A stretch of 51,276 nucleotides of DNA, taken from IMG/VR virus record IMGVR_UViG_3300030107_000818, positions 1 through 51,276 of that record, one strand, 5' to 3'. The position numbers and the translations under genes are program-made. The notes under the pieces are model-generated. The model was not told the origin of the DNA, did no database searches, and saw nothing but the letters and a program-made list of their open reading frames with translations. Origin of the DNA: a virus. Below, one piece after another: positions 32,396 through 40,601 of the stretch (position 1 is the stretch's first letter; each line of letters opens with the position of its first letter).

Positions 32396-33029
32396 TATTT
32401 AATGTACTTGCCTGTGTAATATTAAAAGTTCGTGAATCACCTGTCTGGTCTAGGTAAAAGTACCCGCCAGCATATCCACTACCGTCAAAAGTTACATTGT
32501 TGCTATCACCATCTATATCAACCCACGAAGTGCCACCATCATAATTGATGTCGAAATCCAATGTATTTGAACTCCCATTTATAACCCAGTCCAAGTCAGT
32601 ATTACTAGCCATAGAACTTGTCCCTACATTTAATGTAAAGTCATTGCTATCACCAGTAGCCTGAACATTGAAGTCTGAGCTATCAGCACCATAGGTATTA
32701 GTTGGGTCAACTTGAATAGTAAATTCATTTGAACTACCATCAAAATTAAAATAGCCTGTAATACTATCTCCTAAGATATCACCATAGAATAAGTTATTAT
32801 CTCCTATTTGGTTAATATCTAGAGTTAGTGTAGAGCCATCTAAGTCTAATGCAGTTAGGTTTCCTGCTTGAGAATTTAAACCACCGATGATGTTTCCACC
32901 ACCAAGCTGTTCTAAATCTATGTTAGCAGTATCGCCTGATTGGTCTATATAGATTTCATTATCATCCCCGTATATCAATGCACTCGTCAGCATCAACATC
33001 ACAAGGCTTATTAATTTCAAAGTTTTCAT
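32310..33029 (-). CDS. Secreted curlin-repeat protein, CsgA/CsgB-like (239 aa)
   Basis: Signal peptide (MKTLKLISLVMLMLTSALIYG). Repeats of the curlin type Q-x-G-x-x-x-N/A...Q: IYIDQSGDTANIDLEQLGG, TLDINQIGDNNLFYG, NVQATGDSNDFTLN, ININGSSN-like and YLDQTGDSRTFNITQAS, spaced about 20-40 residues, Asp/Asn/Ser/Gly rich and poor in charge-positive residues. The last residues hold two Cys (VCVIQ...VGC). The family forms extracellular amyloid after export through CsgG. Overlaps csgG by 68 nt and the FecR gene by 86 nt. Nucleator (CsgB) or subunit (CsgA) role cannot be told. Confidence 0.78.
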   Translation of the reverse strand: MKTLKLISLVMLMLTSALIYGDDNEIYIDQSGDTANIDLEQLGGGNIIGGLNSQAGNLTALDLDGSTLTLDINQIGDNNLFYGDILGDSITGYFNFDGSSNEFTIQVDPTNTYGADSSDFNVQATGDSNDFTLNVGTSSMASNTDLDWVINGSSNTLDFDINYDGGTSWVDIDGDSNNVTFDGSGYAGGYFYLDQTGDSRTFNITQASTLNNDWLKIISSGDNGSVCVIQDDGGTAVGC

Positions 33030-33822
33030 ATTTCCAATACCCTCTATTTATTCCTATTTTTATTAAATTTAATACGCCAGCTTCTATTGCCTTTTGCAAA
33101 GCTATAGAACCAGCTTCGTTCTCAGCGATGCCTCCTTCTATTTCTACGAGTTCAGTACCCATTTCAATAAAACGAAAAACATCTTGAGAAACACTTGTTG
33201 ATAAAATATTTTTAGAAACCGTAGTCTCCATCAACACTTCACCAGTAGACACAGAAACTATTCGTAATGAAATAGTAACTACATCTTCTCTATACTGAGT
33301 ACTATTACCTATGCCTAGATACCTAGCACCCAATCCCCCAGTTTCAATATTGGTATCATAAGATAAGACACCGCCCTGTATTATAAGACCAGCAAATAAT
33401 AAAGGTTGAAGTTTCCTATCCTCCTCAAAGTTTTCTCTGGTTGACCTAATAAGTTGTCGTTCTTTAGTAAGATTATCTAATCCTACTCTTTCAACAACTC
33501 TAAAAAATTGTCCATTAGCAGCATGTTTTAAAGCCCTAATGAGTAAAGCTTCAGGAGCTTGTGTGACTGCTGTGCTAAACATAGCAAAGCTACTGTTGCT
33601 TTTTCTTTGTCCTGTTAAATCTGAAAAGCTATTTGGATAGACAGCGATAATTGGTTTAAGTTCTGCAGGCGGTAAGTTTGCTAATTCTTCTGATTGTAAA
33701 TCTAAAACTTGAGCAGGTTTCCTGTCTTGTGATATAACTAAATCTTCGTTCTTCGCTATTACTGCACAACTAGAAAGTAAAATCGCCAATAGGCAAACTG
33801 ATAACTGTTGTATTCCCGTCAC
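32962..33822 (-). CDS. csgG: Curli secretion pore lipoprotein CsgG (286 aa)
   Basis: Lipoprotein signal with lipobox LSSC (Cys19). CsgG hallmarks: IIAVYPNSFSDLTGQRK, SSFAMFSTAVTQAPEALLI, GGLGARYLGIGNSTQYREDVV, ISLRIVSVSTGEVLMETTVSK and SVSQDVFRFIEMGTELVEIE. E. coli CsgG (277 aa) forms a nine-subunit outer-membrane channel that exports CsgA. The length and the transmembrane and constriction segments look intact. Located between csgF and the curlin gene, overlapping both. Outer-membrane delivery requires a host Lol system. Confidence 0.95.
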   Translation of the reverse strand: MTGIQQLSVCLLAILLSSCAVIAKNEDLVISQDRKPAQVLDLQSEELANLPPAELKPIIAVYPNSFSDLTGQRKSNSSFAMFSTAVTQAPEALLIRALKHAANGQFFRVVERVGLDNLTKERQLIRSTRENFEEDRKLQPLLFAGLIIQGGVLSYDTNIETGGLGARYLGIGNSTQYREDVVTISLRIVSVSTGEVLMETTVSKNILSTSVSQDVFRFIEMGTELVEIEGGIAENEAGSIALQKAIEAGVLNLIKIGINRGYWKYENFEINKPCDVDADECIDIRG

Positions 33823-34219
33823 TATCTGTAATCCTTAATGTTATAATTCCGTCGACAACTTCAAATTCTATGGTGTTGCCTTCTAATTCTAATATCCCGC
33901 TATCGCTAGGGGTTTCTCCAAATAAATTTTCTACTAATTGTCTAGATAGTTGTGCATAAATTCTAGACTCTAAATTTCTTACAAATCTTGCAAGTGTTGT
34001 GTTCTCTGCGTCTCTTTCTATTTGTTCTTGTAAAGCTTTTACTTCTTCTTTAATTGTCATCTTACGCATGTGTTCTTGATTCTCAATCGTAAGATAATGT
34101 GCTGAAGTTCCTATACCGCTAAAGCTAGGGCTTTTAAATTTATGTACCATTTCATCGGCATCAGCAAAGCCGCTAACACCTAGTACCAAGATTATAAATA
34201 TTGTACTTAGTATTTTCAT
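33770..34219 (-). CDS. csgF: Curli assembly factor CsgF (149 aa)
   Basis: ATG 34219 follows GAGGAAATAATAGAA and begins a signal peptide (MKILSTIFIILVLGVSGFAD); an upstream in-frame codon lies inside the 95-aa gene. Mature N-terminus DEMVHKFKSPSFSGIG matches the CsgF peptide F-x-x-P-x-F-G/S-G that enters the CsgG channel. The C-terminal part (IYAQLSRQLVENLFG, then EFEVVDGIITLRITDSDGN and TTVISLPIGDFTF) matches the strand end of CsgF. In E. coli CsgF couples secretion to nucleation. It overlaps csgG by 53 nt. Confidence 0.88.
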   Translation of the reverse strand: MKILSTIFIILVLGVSGFADADEMVHKFKSPSFSGIGTSAHYLTIENQEHMRKMTIKEEVKALQEQIERDAENTTLARFVRNLESRIYAQLSRQLVENLFGETPSDSGILELEGNTIEFEVVDGIITLRITDSDGNTTVISLPIGDFTF

Positions 34220-34232
34220 TTCTATTATTTCC

Positions 34233-34520
34233 TCAATCTTTTCGTTGGTCTTTTTTTCCATCTGCTCTTGCTAACTTATCTACATCTACGGGAACGCCCA
34301 TAGCGGTTCTACACATTGTATCTATTCTTATTATGTCATTATCTATTTGTCTTACTCTATCTATTAAAGCTACTATCATGCCGTGTTGTGCATCTAATTT
34401 CTTATGAACGTCGGCGATTAGGTGGTTAAATAGTTTCCACACTAAAAACCCTGCGGCAACAGCAAAGGCTGCTGGAATACCAACAGTTTCTAATAACTTC
34501 ATCCACTGAGTTGTATTCAT
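34233..34520 (-). CDS. Membrane-anchored coiled-coil protein (95 aa), lysis-associated?
   Basis: Residues about 10-30 are one membrane helix (VGIPAAFAVAAGFLVWKLF), followed by a helix with KKLDAQHGMIVALIDRVRQI and a charged tail. The topology resembles an inner-membrane spanin subunit or accessory holin. Located between the holin-like gene and csgF. Function is inferred from topology only. Confidence 0.5.
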   Translation of the reverse strand: MNTTQWMKLLETVGIPAAFAVAAGFLVWKLFNHLIADVHKKLDAQHGMIVALIDRVRQIDNDIIRIDTMCRTAMGVPVDVDKLARADGKKDQRKD

Positions 34521-34521
34521 A

Positions 34522-34965
34522 TTATTTTCCTTTTGCTAAACTACCACCAAAGTACATGCCAATAATAGCTGATACTAGGTTAGTATCTAACTGAGTTATT
34601 ACCAAGCCCTCGAAAGTTATCCATTCAAATATTTCTCTGCCTTCTGTAAAAAACATAAAGCCCGGATTCCACTGTGTATACCCTACTGTTACTAATACAT
34701 CTGGATAGTACACAGCAACTAGTTTAGGAAATACAACAATAGCAAACACAGAACTTAAAGCTATAATTCTTCTAGTCCAAGCAAAACCTTTATCTTTTTG
34801 TCCGGCTTCAATAGATTGCTTTCTAGCTTTCATATCAAACTCACCACGAGTTATAAGAAGCTTTTCATTTTCTGCTTTAGCCTTACGACTTTCAGCCCAG
34901 ATACTCATTACTCCGCCAAGAATTGTCGAGGCTAACATAGTAATTATTTCAAACGGAAAGCCCAT
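34522..34965 (-). CDS. Holin-like 3-TM protein (147 aa)
   Basis: N-terminal helix (IITMLASTILGGVMSIW), then a charged coil with LLITRGEFDMKARKQ, two C-terminal membrane helices (IIALSSVFAIVVFPKLVAVY and LVSAIIGMYFGGSLA). This order matches the GTA_holin_3TM group. A holin would make inner-membrane holes at lysis. Its start overlaps the stop of the preceding 49-aa gene. Confidence 0.6.
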   Translation of the reverse strand: MGFPFEIITMLASTILGGVMSIWAESRKAKAENEKLLITRGEFDMKARKQSIEAGQKDKGFAWTRRIIALSSVFAIVVFPKLVAVYYPDVLVTVGYTQWNPGFMFFTEGREIFEWITFEGLVITQLDTNLVSAIIGMYFGGSLAKGK

Positions 34966-35114
34966 TAAAATTCTCCTAACATAAACTTTTCCATCTCTTC
35001 TTCATACAAAGGTCTATAGTCTTCCATAGTAAACCAAGGTAAACCAAGATGTGTTCTAACCTTGCAGTTTTCCTGCCAAGCTTCTTCTAATTGTTTTTCA
35101 GTGTAGAGGAGCAT
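34965..35114 (-). CDS. Small hypothetical protein (49 aa)
   Basis: A 50-codon frame ending at the holin-like start (TAATG) and starting inside the end of the 1829-aa gene by 17 nt. Begins MLLYTEKQLEEAWQENCKVR; acidic, helical, with a THLGLPWFTMEDYRPLYEEE segment. Function is unknown. Confidence 0.55.
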   Translation of the reverse strand: MLLYTEKQLEEAWQENCKVRTHLGLPWFTMEDYRPLYEEEMEKFMLGEF

Positions 35115-38100
35115 TATTTTGTTTTATACCTATTTTTCTATAGTTAAAAGCATCTTGAATTGCATTACTAGTTAATTCATCATCAAGTTCATAGTTATCT
35201 CCTTCAAACCCTGTTTTAGCTTTAACAAAATTTTTCATAATTGTAGGGTCTTCAAAATTTAATTCATCGTTAACTCCTACTCCCATTCTATGAGCAATAT
35301 AGTCTTTAAAATTAGGATTATTAGGATTTTCTTTATCCATGTGTGCAAATTCTTCTAAATTACCTTTAGCAGGAGATAAAACATCTACCATATCACTAAT
35401 GCTAACAGCTCTTCTACCTCCTAAAACTTCTTGAGGGTTAATAAATTTTGAGTGGACATTTAAAACTCCTGCCCTTGTGCCATCATATAGAGTTTCAAAT
35501 TGCTCAAAAGTAGGGTCAGTATTGTTTTCATCTGATAATTTATTATTCCAGTCTATGTTGGTTTTAATAATATTTAGTGGGTTTCTGTTTAAAATATTTC
35601 TTTTCTTTTCATAAAAGTTAGGGTTTTCTATTATATCTTCAATTAACCTATCTTCTATTAGTTTAATAAGGTCTTCACCAACAACTTCTTCACCTTCAGC
35701 AAATCCTAGCCTACTTTTTAAATAAGGAAAGACCTCTCCAAAAGTACGACTTTCATAAAATCCTTTATCTGATTCCTCTGGTCTAACAGTATTTATAAAA
35801 TCTATTATTTTTTTATCTGAAGATTCTTCAAGATTATATTTATCTAAATATTTTTTTATTTCTTTTTCACTATAATCTTTTCCTGTTGCGTAATCATAAA
35901 GTCTATTTAACTCATAATCATTATTAACATTAAAGCCTATTTTTTGAAAAATATTTTTCCAAAGACCTGCATTCCATTCATTATGTCTTGCTAAAACTTC
36001 TTGTCTTGAAAGACCATAATGGTCCATATATGCTTTCATTTTATCTGGTAGTCCCCAAATTTTTCTATGTAAAGGAGGTCCTTTTTTAACAGAAACATCT
36101 TCACCTTCAGCAAAGCCTAGCCTGTCCATCTGTTCTTGATAAGGCTCGCCAGTAAAAGGATTGATACGGTCTGCTGGGTTCTCTTTTGTTTGAGGAACAT
36201 CTGGTCCTGATACTAAGCCACCTGTTACTCTTCTTTCTCTTATTTTTTCTGTTAGGCTTCTAGAGACTGTTTCACCTATACCTTCTTCCTCCATAAGCTC
36301 TTCAAAAAATTTTATATCTTGTTCGCTTATATTTTCTAAATCTAAAATAGGTAATTGTTTAAACTTCCAATTATTTGTCGCTATAGTATCTAAAATAGCT
36401 CTTTTATCTTCGTCACTTCTCATAACTTCTTCTAATAAAGTCCTGTAAGATTCTTCTCCTATTATAATAGGATGAAAATTATTTGTTAAAAATTGTAAGT
36501 CTGTTTTATTTTCTTTTTTAAAACTTGTATTATCTTTTATAATTTCTCCTAAAGTTAAAGGATTTATGTCAAAATATTTAGCAGCTTCTATAGCTTTTAT
36601 AGCTTCAACATAATCTCTGTAATAAGATGAGTTTATTTCTAAATGTTTGTTAAGAATATCTTGTAAAGAAATTGAACTATCAGTTTTTGCATCATTAATT
36701 AATTTATGTAATTCATTTCTATATTGCTTGTATGTACCATCTAAGCCTTTTAATTTAAATGATAATGCATTTTCTGCTTTTACTTCTGTAAGAGGATTAA
36801 ATCTTAAACCTGTAGCATTAACTATTAATTCTCTACCAGAATCTATAGGGTTGTCATATTTATCTTTAGGATTTTCCTCAGTTAATTCACGATAAATAGA
36901 GTTTCCTAATTTATTCTCTTTATATAATTGACGAATTGTTTGAGGTATAAGAGTTTCAAACGCATATTTAATTTTTTTACCAGTTATATCAAGAATGTCA
37001 TCAGTTTCAACAATACCTATTTTATTTTTAGTTTCACTATCCTCTGCTTGAAATAATATATCAATAGCTCTTTCAGTAAAAAGAGCCTCATCTACAAAAG
37101 GTTTAAAATATTCTTTTCCGCCTTCAAAAACAGCATCTGATATTCTTTTAAAAGCACTATCAGCAGGAGTATTAGGGTCTAGTAATTCTCTTAAAACACC
37201 TCTAATAGCATTATTTACAGGTGCATCTGGGTCAGTAAATTGTGTGTCTATATAATATAAATTACCTTCTTTGTTTGCCATATAAACCCACTCACTATTT
37301 TTTTCCCACGGCGCACCATATAAATTTTTATAATGTCTGTCATCTTCTTCTGTAACTCCAAATACGTAACGACTAGCAGCAGAAACTGCAGTAGTTCCAA
37401 AAGCACCATAAGTTATTTTACCTGCTAATCTATCAAAACCTCTTTGCATTAAAACTTTGTTATTAGATTTTATTTCAATAATACCTCTTTTGTAAGTTTC
37501 ATAAGTATTTCTAAATCTTTCAGCATGGAAAGAATAAAAATTACCAAAGGGTAAAGTTCTAAGTCTTTGCGCTCCAAAAGGAACTAACTCATAAGTTGGA
37601 AAGGTATTTCTAACTATGTCTGCTGCTTCTTGTTTTAGTTCTGCTAAACTTCTTTGAGTATTAATTGGTTTTAATTTTTCAGCCTGTTGTAAAACTTTTA
37701 ATTCTTTATCAAAAGCAGCTATTCTAAATAAATCATCTTCAGCTACATATAAATCTGTTGTTTTATTAAAAATTTCTTGTGCTTTATCTTTAGAAGCTTC
37801 TAAAATATTTTTATCTTTATTTTTTATAATAGAAGAATCTTTAAAAAAATCATCACCTACTTTTAATGTAGCTTGGTTATTAATTAATCTTTTAAAATCT
37901 CCAACTTTAACATTTTGATTAACAATTCCTAGCTCTAAAAATTCAGCATAAATTTTTTGTAATTCTTTATCTCCACCTTTAGTTAATCTGTCTTGTAAAA
38001 TTTTAAAAGCATTTCCTGTTTCAGCACTAAAAGGATTCATGCCATTTGAAAGCATTACAGTTCCTTGACCATAAGTATTTCTTAAATGAGTATAAAGATT

Positions 38101-40587
38101 ACCGACGGTAGCAGCAGCTTGACCATAACCTTTTGCCATTAAAAACATACTATAAACTTGTTCAGTTCTTTCCCTAATCTTGTTTTTATTAACAGTATTA
38201 AAAAGTCTTGCTATTTCTGGCGTAGTTTTTTTACCATTTAAAGCACCAAACTCTACACCTTTAATTGTTGCAGACTGAAATCTAAAAAAATCATCTTTTT
38301 GTCTTTGAGTTTTGGCAGAAGCAGCAAATTTTATAGCTTGTTTAGGTGTAAAGAAAATTTTATTATTTCCTGCTTTATACAGGTCATCATAAAGTTTAGC
38401 ATTAAATATATCATTTGATAAATTAGCAACAGTTCTAAAAATTCTTGTAGTAGCATCTTCTTTACCTAATAATTCTTGAATTGGTTTTGCAAATTGTTTT
38501 CTTTTTTTATAAACAATGTTTAAATTTCTCATTTTTTGATTTTTAAACATATCGTCTAAAAATTGTTTATAATCTTTACCCTTAGTACCATCTAATAAAT
38601 TTTTAATTTGTACTTCCATTCTGCTTCTTAAAGCATCATCAGATAAAGATTTATACCCGTAAGTACCTTTATTTTTTTTAACTAAATAATCTACTGCGTC
38701 ATCAATTAATTGTTGAGAAGGCTTAGACTTAACATCTTCAAATCTTCTGTAACTTTGTCTTAAATATTTACCAAGATTTTTTCTAATTTCTGTTTTAAGT
38801 TCACTAGAAATTCCTTTTTGTTGTAGTAATTGAGAGCTTAAATCATCAATAGTTTGCCTAATTTCTTTAAGTTGAGTTTTAACTTCTTTAGGTAAATTTT
38901 TATATAGCTTAGTTCTTGTAACATTGTTTTGCGCAGTTAAAATATCCTCCATAAATTTTTGTGCTTCATCAGCATTTTTAAAATACTTTTTATCTAATAA
39001 CTTTTTTAATTGAGTTTCTAAATTTGTAGCTAAGTTTTCTGCTCTGGAAGCCCATGCTATTTTTGCTTTATCAGAAGCTTTAATAATATTAAAAAGTTCT
39101 GCGTTTAAATATCCTTCTGATTTAAAATTCTTACCAATTTTTTGAAAAGCTCTGATAATTGGGTTACTAGAAAGCATTAAACTTTTGCTGGTATCTTCAA
39201 CAGTTTTTTTATCAATTTTACTTTTTGAATTTTTACTATTTTTTGAAGCTGAGTTTTTAACAGTTTCTTTAAATTGTTTTTTAGCTTCTGGTGTTAAATT
39301 TCTAAGTCCTTGCATTGCTGCAATAATACTATCTCGTGATACATTGTATGCACCTTTAGCCGTAGTAAAAATACCAGCAAGTCCACCTACTAAAAATAAA
39401 TCTTCAACTAGAAGCCCTAGTCTATTTTCAGCTTCTGATAATTCTGCGGGGTCTGTTAAATCTAAGTAATCAAAAAATTCTTCAGCTAAGTCACTTCTTT
39501 CAGACAACCATTCCCCTAAAGCATAAGCAAACCTGCCTTCTTCTGGGTCCAAACTAACTTGTAAAGCATACTGCGCTTTAGCATAAGTAGGCGCACCTCT
39601 AACCATTATTGTTCTAGCTCGGTTTGCTATATTAGCAGCAGTAGAAGTACCAGCAGTATAAGTTCCATATTTTTTAATAAAATCATCTACTTTTTTTTGA
39701 CTCTTCTTATCAACTAATTTAGTAAAACCTTTTTTACCTATAACATAATTAGCAACAAACTCACCTACACCGACAGTAAGTTGTCCAGCAGTTGTTTTAG
39801 GTTCTTTAGTTGTGTAAATTAAAGTGCCGTCGTCCTGCATTACAACTTCCATATTTTCATATCCTGCTAAACGACCACCAAAAGTAGCACCGGCAACATC
39901 AGCAAATTCATCGTATCTTTCTCCAGTACCAATTTTTTCTTTTAATTTAGTACCTCCAGCAATAGGACTTGTAGCCCAATCAACTAAACCTAAAACACTA
40001 TCATAAACAAAACCACCAAAATCTAGGGTTCCTGAAACAACTTCTTCAGCAAAATTACCTGATATTTTTTCAAGCTCATCAGGAATATAATCTCTTATTC
40101 CTTTTTCCTTTAAAGTAGTTACTGTTGTGCCAGCCTTTTGAGCTAAAATTCTTTGATATCTTTCTTTTTGTTTAGTATCTAATGAATCATAGTAAAGAGG
40201 AGTACCATCTTCATAGTACCCAATTTTTTGTCTTTTAGGAGCTGGTTTATTAGGATTTAAATAGTCAGGAAGATTATCTTCACCATAAAAAGATATAAAA
40301 TTTGTATAGCTTTCGCTTTTTTCTTTTTCAGATAAATTATTTATATTATAATTTAACTTTTCAATAGCTTCATTTAAAGGTAATTTGTCTGTTCCAAAAT
40401 AATTTTGTTTTTTATACTCTATAAGATTTAATGTTTTATCATCTAAATTTAAATTTTTATAATCATCAGAAAAAACATCTGTAACTCCTAAATCAATTAA
40501 TTGTTTATCTATAAATTCATTTAATTCTTTAGCATTACTAACATTATATAGTTTATATAAAGCTTGTTGTTCTTGACTATAATTCAT
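35098..40587 (-). CDS. Giant internal virion protein with C-terminal muramidase-like domain (1829 aa)
   Basis: The largest gene in the window. Mostly helical, Lys/Glu-rich. Two copies of RLGFAEGE lie in the C-terminal quarter, one after GLVSGPDVPQTKENPADRIN, a phrase common in these proteins. From about residue 1669 it reads NPLNIIKTNIDWNNK, FEQFETLYDGTRAGVLN and NPNFKDYIAHRMGV, the pattern of the N-P-G-N-I type peptidoglycan-hydrolase fold. By analogy with T7 gp16 it would be ejected into the cell and open the wall locally. No membrane helix is obvious. Start ATG 40587 lacks a strong ribosome site. Confidence 0.6.
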   Translation of the reverse strand: MNYSQEQQALYKLYNVSNAKELNEFIDKQLIDLGVTDVFSDDYKNLNLDDKTLNLIEYKKQNYFGTDKLPLNEAIEKLNYNINNLSEKEKSESYTNFISFYGEDNLPDYLNPNKPAPKRQKIGYYEDGTPLYYDSLDTKQKERYQRILAQKAGTTVTTLKEKGIRDYIPDELEKISGNFAEEVVSGTLDFGGFVYDSVLGLVDWATSPIAGGTKLKEKIGTGERYDEFADVAGATFGGRLAGYENMEVVMQDDGTLIYTTKEPKTTAGQLTVGVGEFVANYVIGKKGFTKLVDKKSQKKVDDFIKKYGTYTAGTSTAANIANRARTIMVRGAPTYAKAQYALQVSLDPEEGRFAYALGEWLSERSDLAEEFFDYLDLTDPAELSEAENRLGLLVEDLFLVGGLAGIFTTAKGAYNVSRDSIIAAMQGLRNLTPEAKKQFKETVKNSASKNSKNSKSKIDKKTVEDTSKSLMLSSNPIIRAFQKIGKNFKSEGYLNAELFNIIKASDKAKIAWASRAENLATNLETQLKKLLDKKYFKNADEAQKFMEDILTAQNNVTRTKLYKNLPKEVKTQLKEIRQTIDDLSSQLLQQKGISSELKTEIRKNLGKYLRQSYRRFEDVKSKPSQQLIDDAVDYLVKKNKGTYGYKSLSDDALRSRMEVQIKNLLDGTKGKDYKQFLDDMFKNQKMRNLNIVYKKRKQFAKPIQELLGKEDATTRIFRTVANLSNDIFNAKLYDDLYKAGNNKIFFTPKQAIKFAASAKTQRQKDDFFRFQSATIKGVEFGALNGKKTTPEIARLFNTVNKNKIRERTEQVYSMFLMAKGYGQAAATVGNLYTHLRNTYGQGTVMLSNGMNPFSAETGNAFKILQDRLTKGGDKELQKIYAEFLELGIVNQNVKVGDFKRLINNQATLKVGDDFFKDSSIIKNKDKNILEASKDKAQEIFNKTTDLYVAEDDLFRIAAFDKELKVLQQAEKLKPINTQRSLAELKQEAADIVRNTFPTYELVPFGAQRLRTLPFGNFYSFHAERFRNTYETYKRGIIEIKSNNKVLMQRGFDRLAGKITYGAFGTTAVSAASRYVFGVTEEDDRHYKNLYGAPWEKNSEWVYMANKEGNLYYIDTQFTDPDAPVNNAIRGVLRELLDPNTPADSAFKRISDAVFEGGKEYFKPFVDEALFTERAIDILFQAEDSETKNKIGIVETDDILDITGKKIKYAFETLIPQTIRQLYKENKLGNSIYRELTEENPKDKYDNPIDSGRELIVNATGLRFNPLTEVKAENALSFKLKGLDGTYKQYRNELHKLINDAKTDSSISLQDILNKHLEINSSYYRDYVEAIKAIEAAKYFDINPLTLGEIIKDNTSFKKENKTDLQFLTNNFHPIIIGEESYRTLLEEVMRSDEDKRAILDTIATNNWKFKQLPILDLENISEQDIKFFEELMEEEGIGETVSRSLTEKIRERRVTGGLVSGPDVPQTKENPADRINPFTGEPYQEQMDRLGFAEGEDVSVKKGPPLHRKIWGLPDKMKAYMDHYGLSRQEVLARHNEWNAGLWKNIFQKIGFNVNNDYELNRLYDYATGKDYSEKEIKKYLDKYNLEESSDKKIIDFINTVRPEESDKGFYESRTFGEVFPYLKSRLGFAEGEEVVGEDLIKLIEDRLIEDIIENPNFYEKKRNILNRNPLNIIKTNIDWNNKLSDENNTDPTFEQFETLYDGTRAGVLNVHSKFINPQEVLGGRRAVSISDMVDVLSPAKGNLEEFAHMDKENPNNPNFKDYIAHRMGVGVNDELNFEDPTIMKNFVKAKTGFEGDNYELDDELTSNAIQDAFNYRKIGIKQNNAPLH

Positions 40588-40601
40588 ATTTTTATATAAA
40601 T

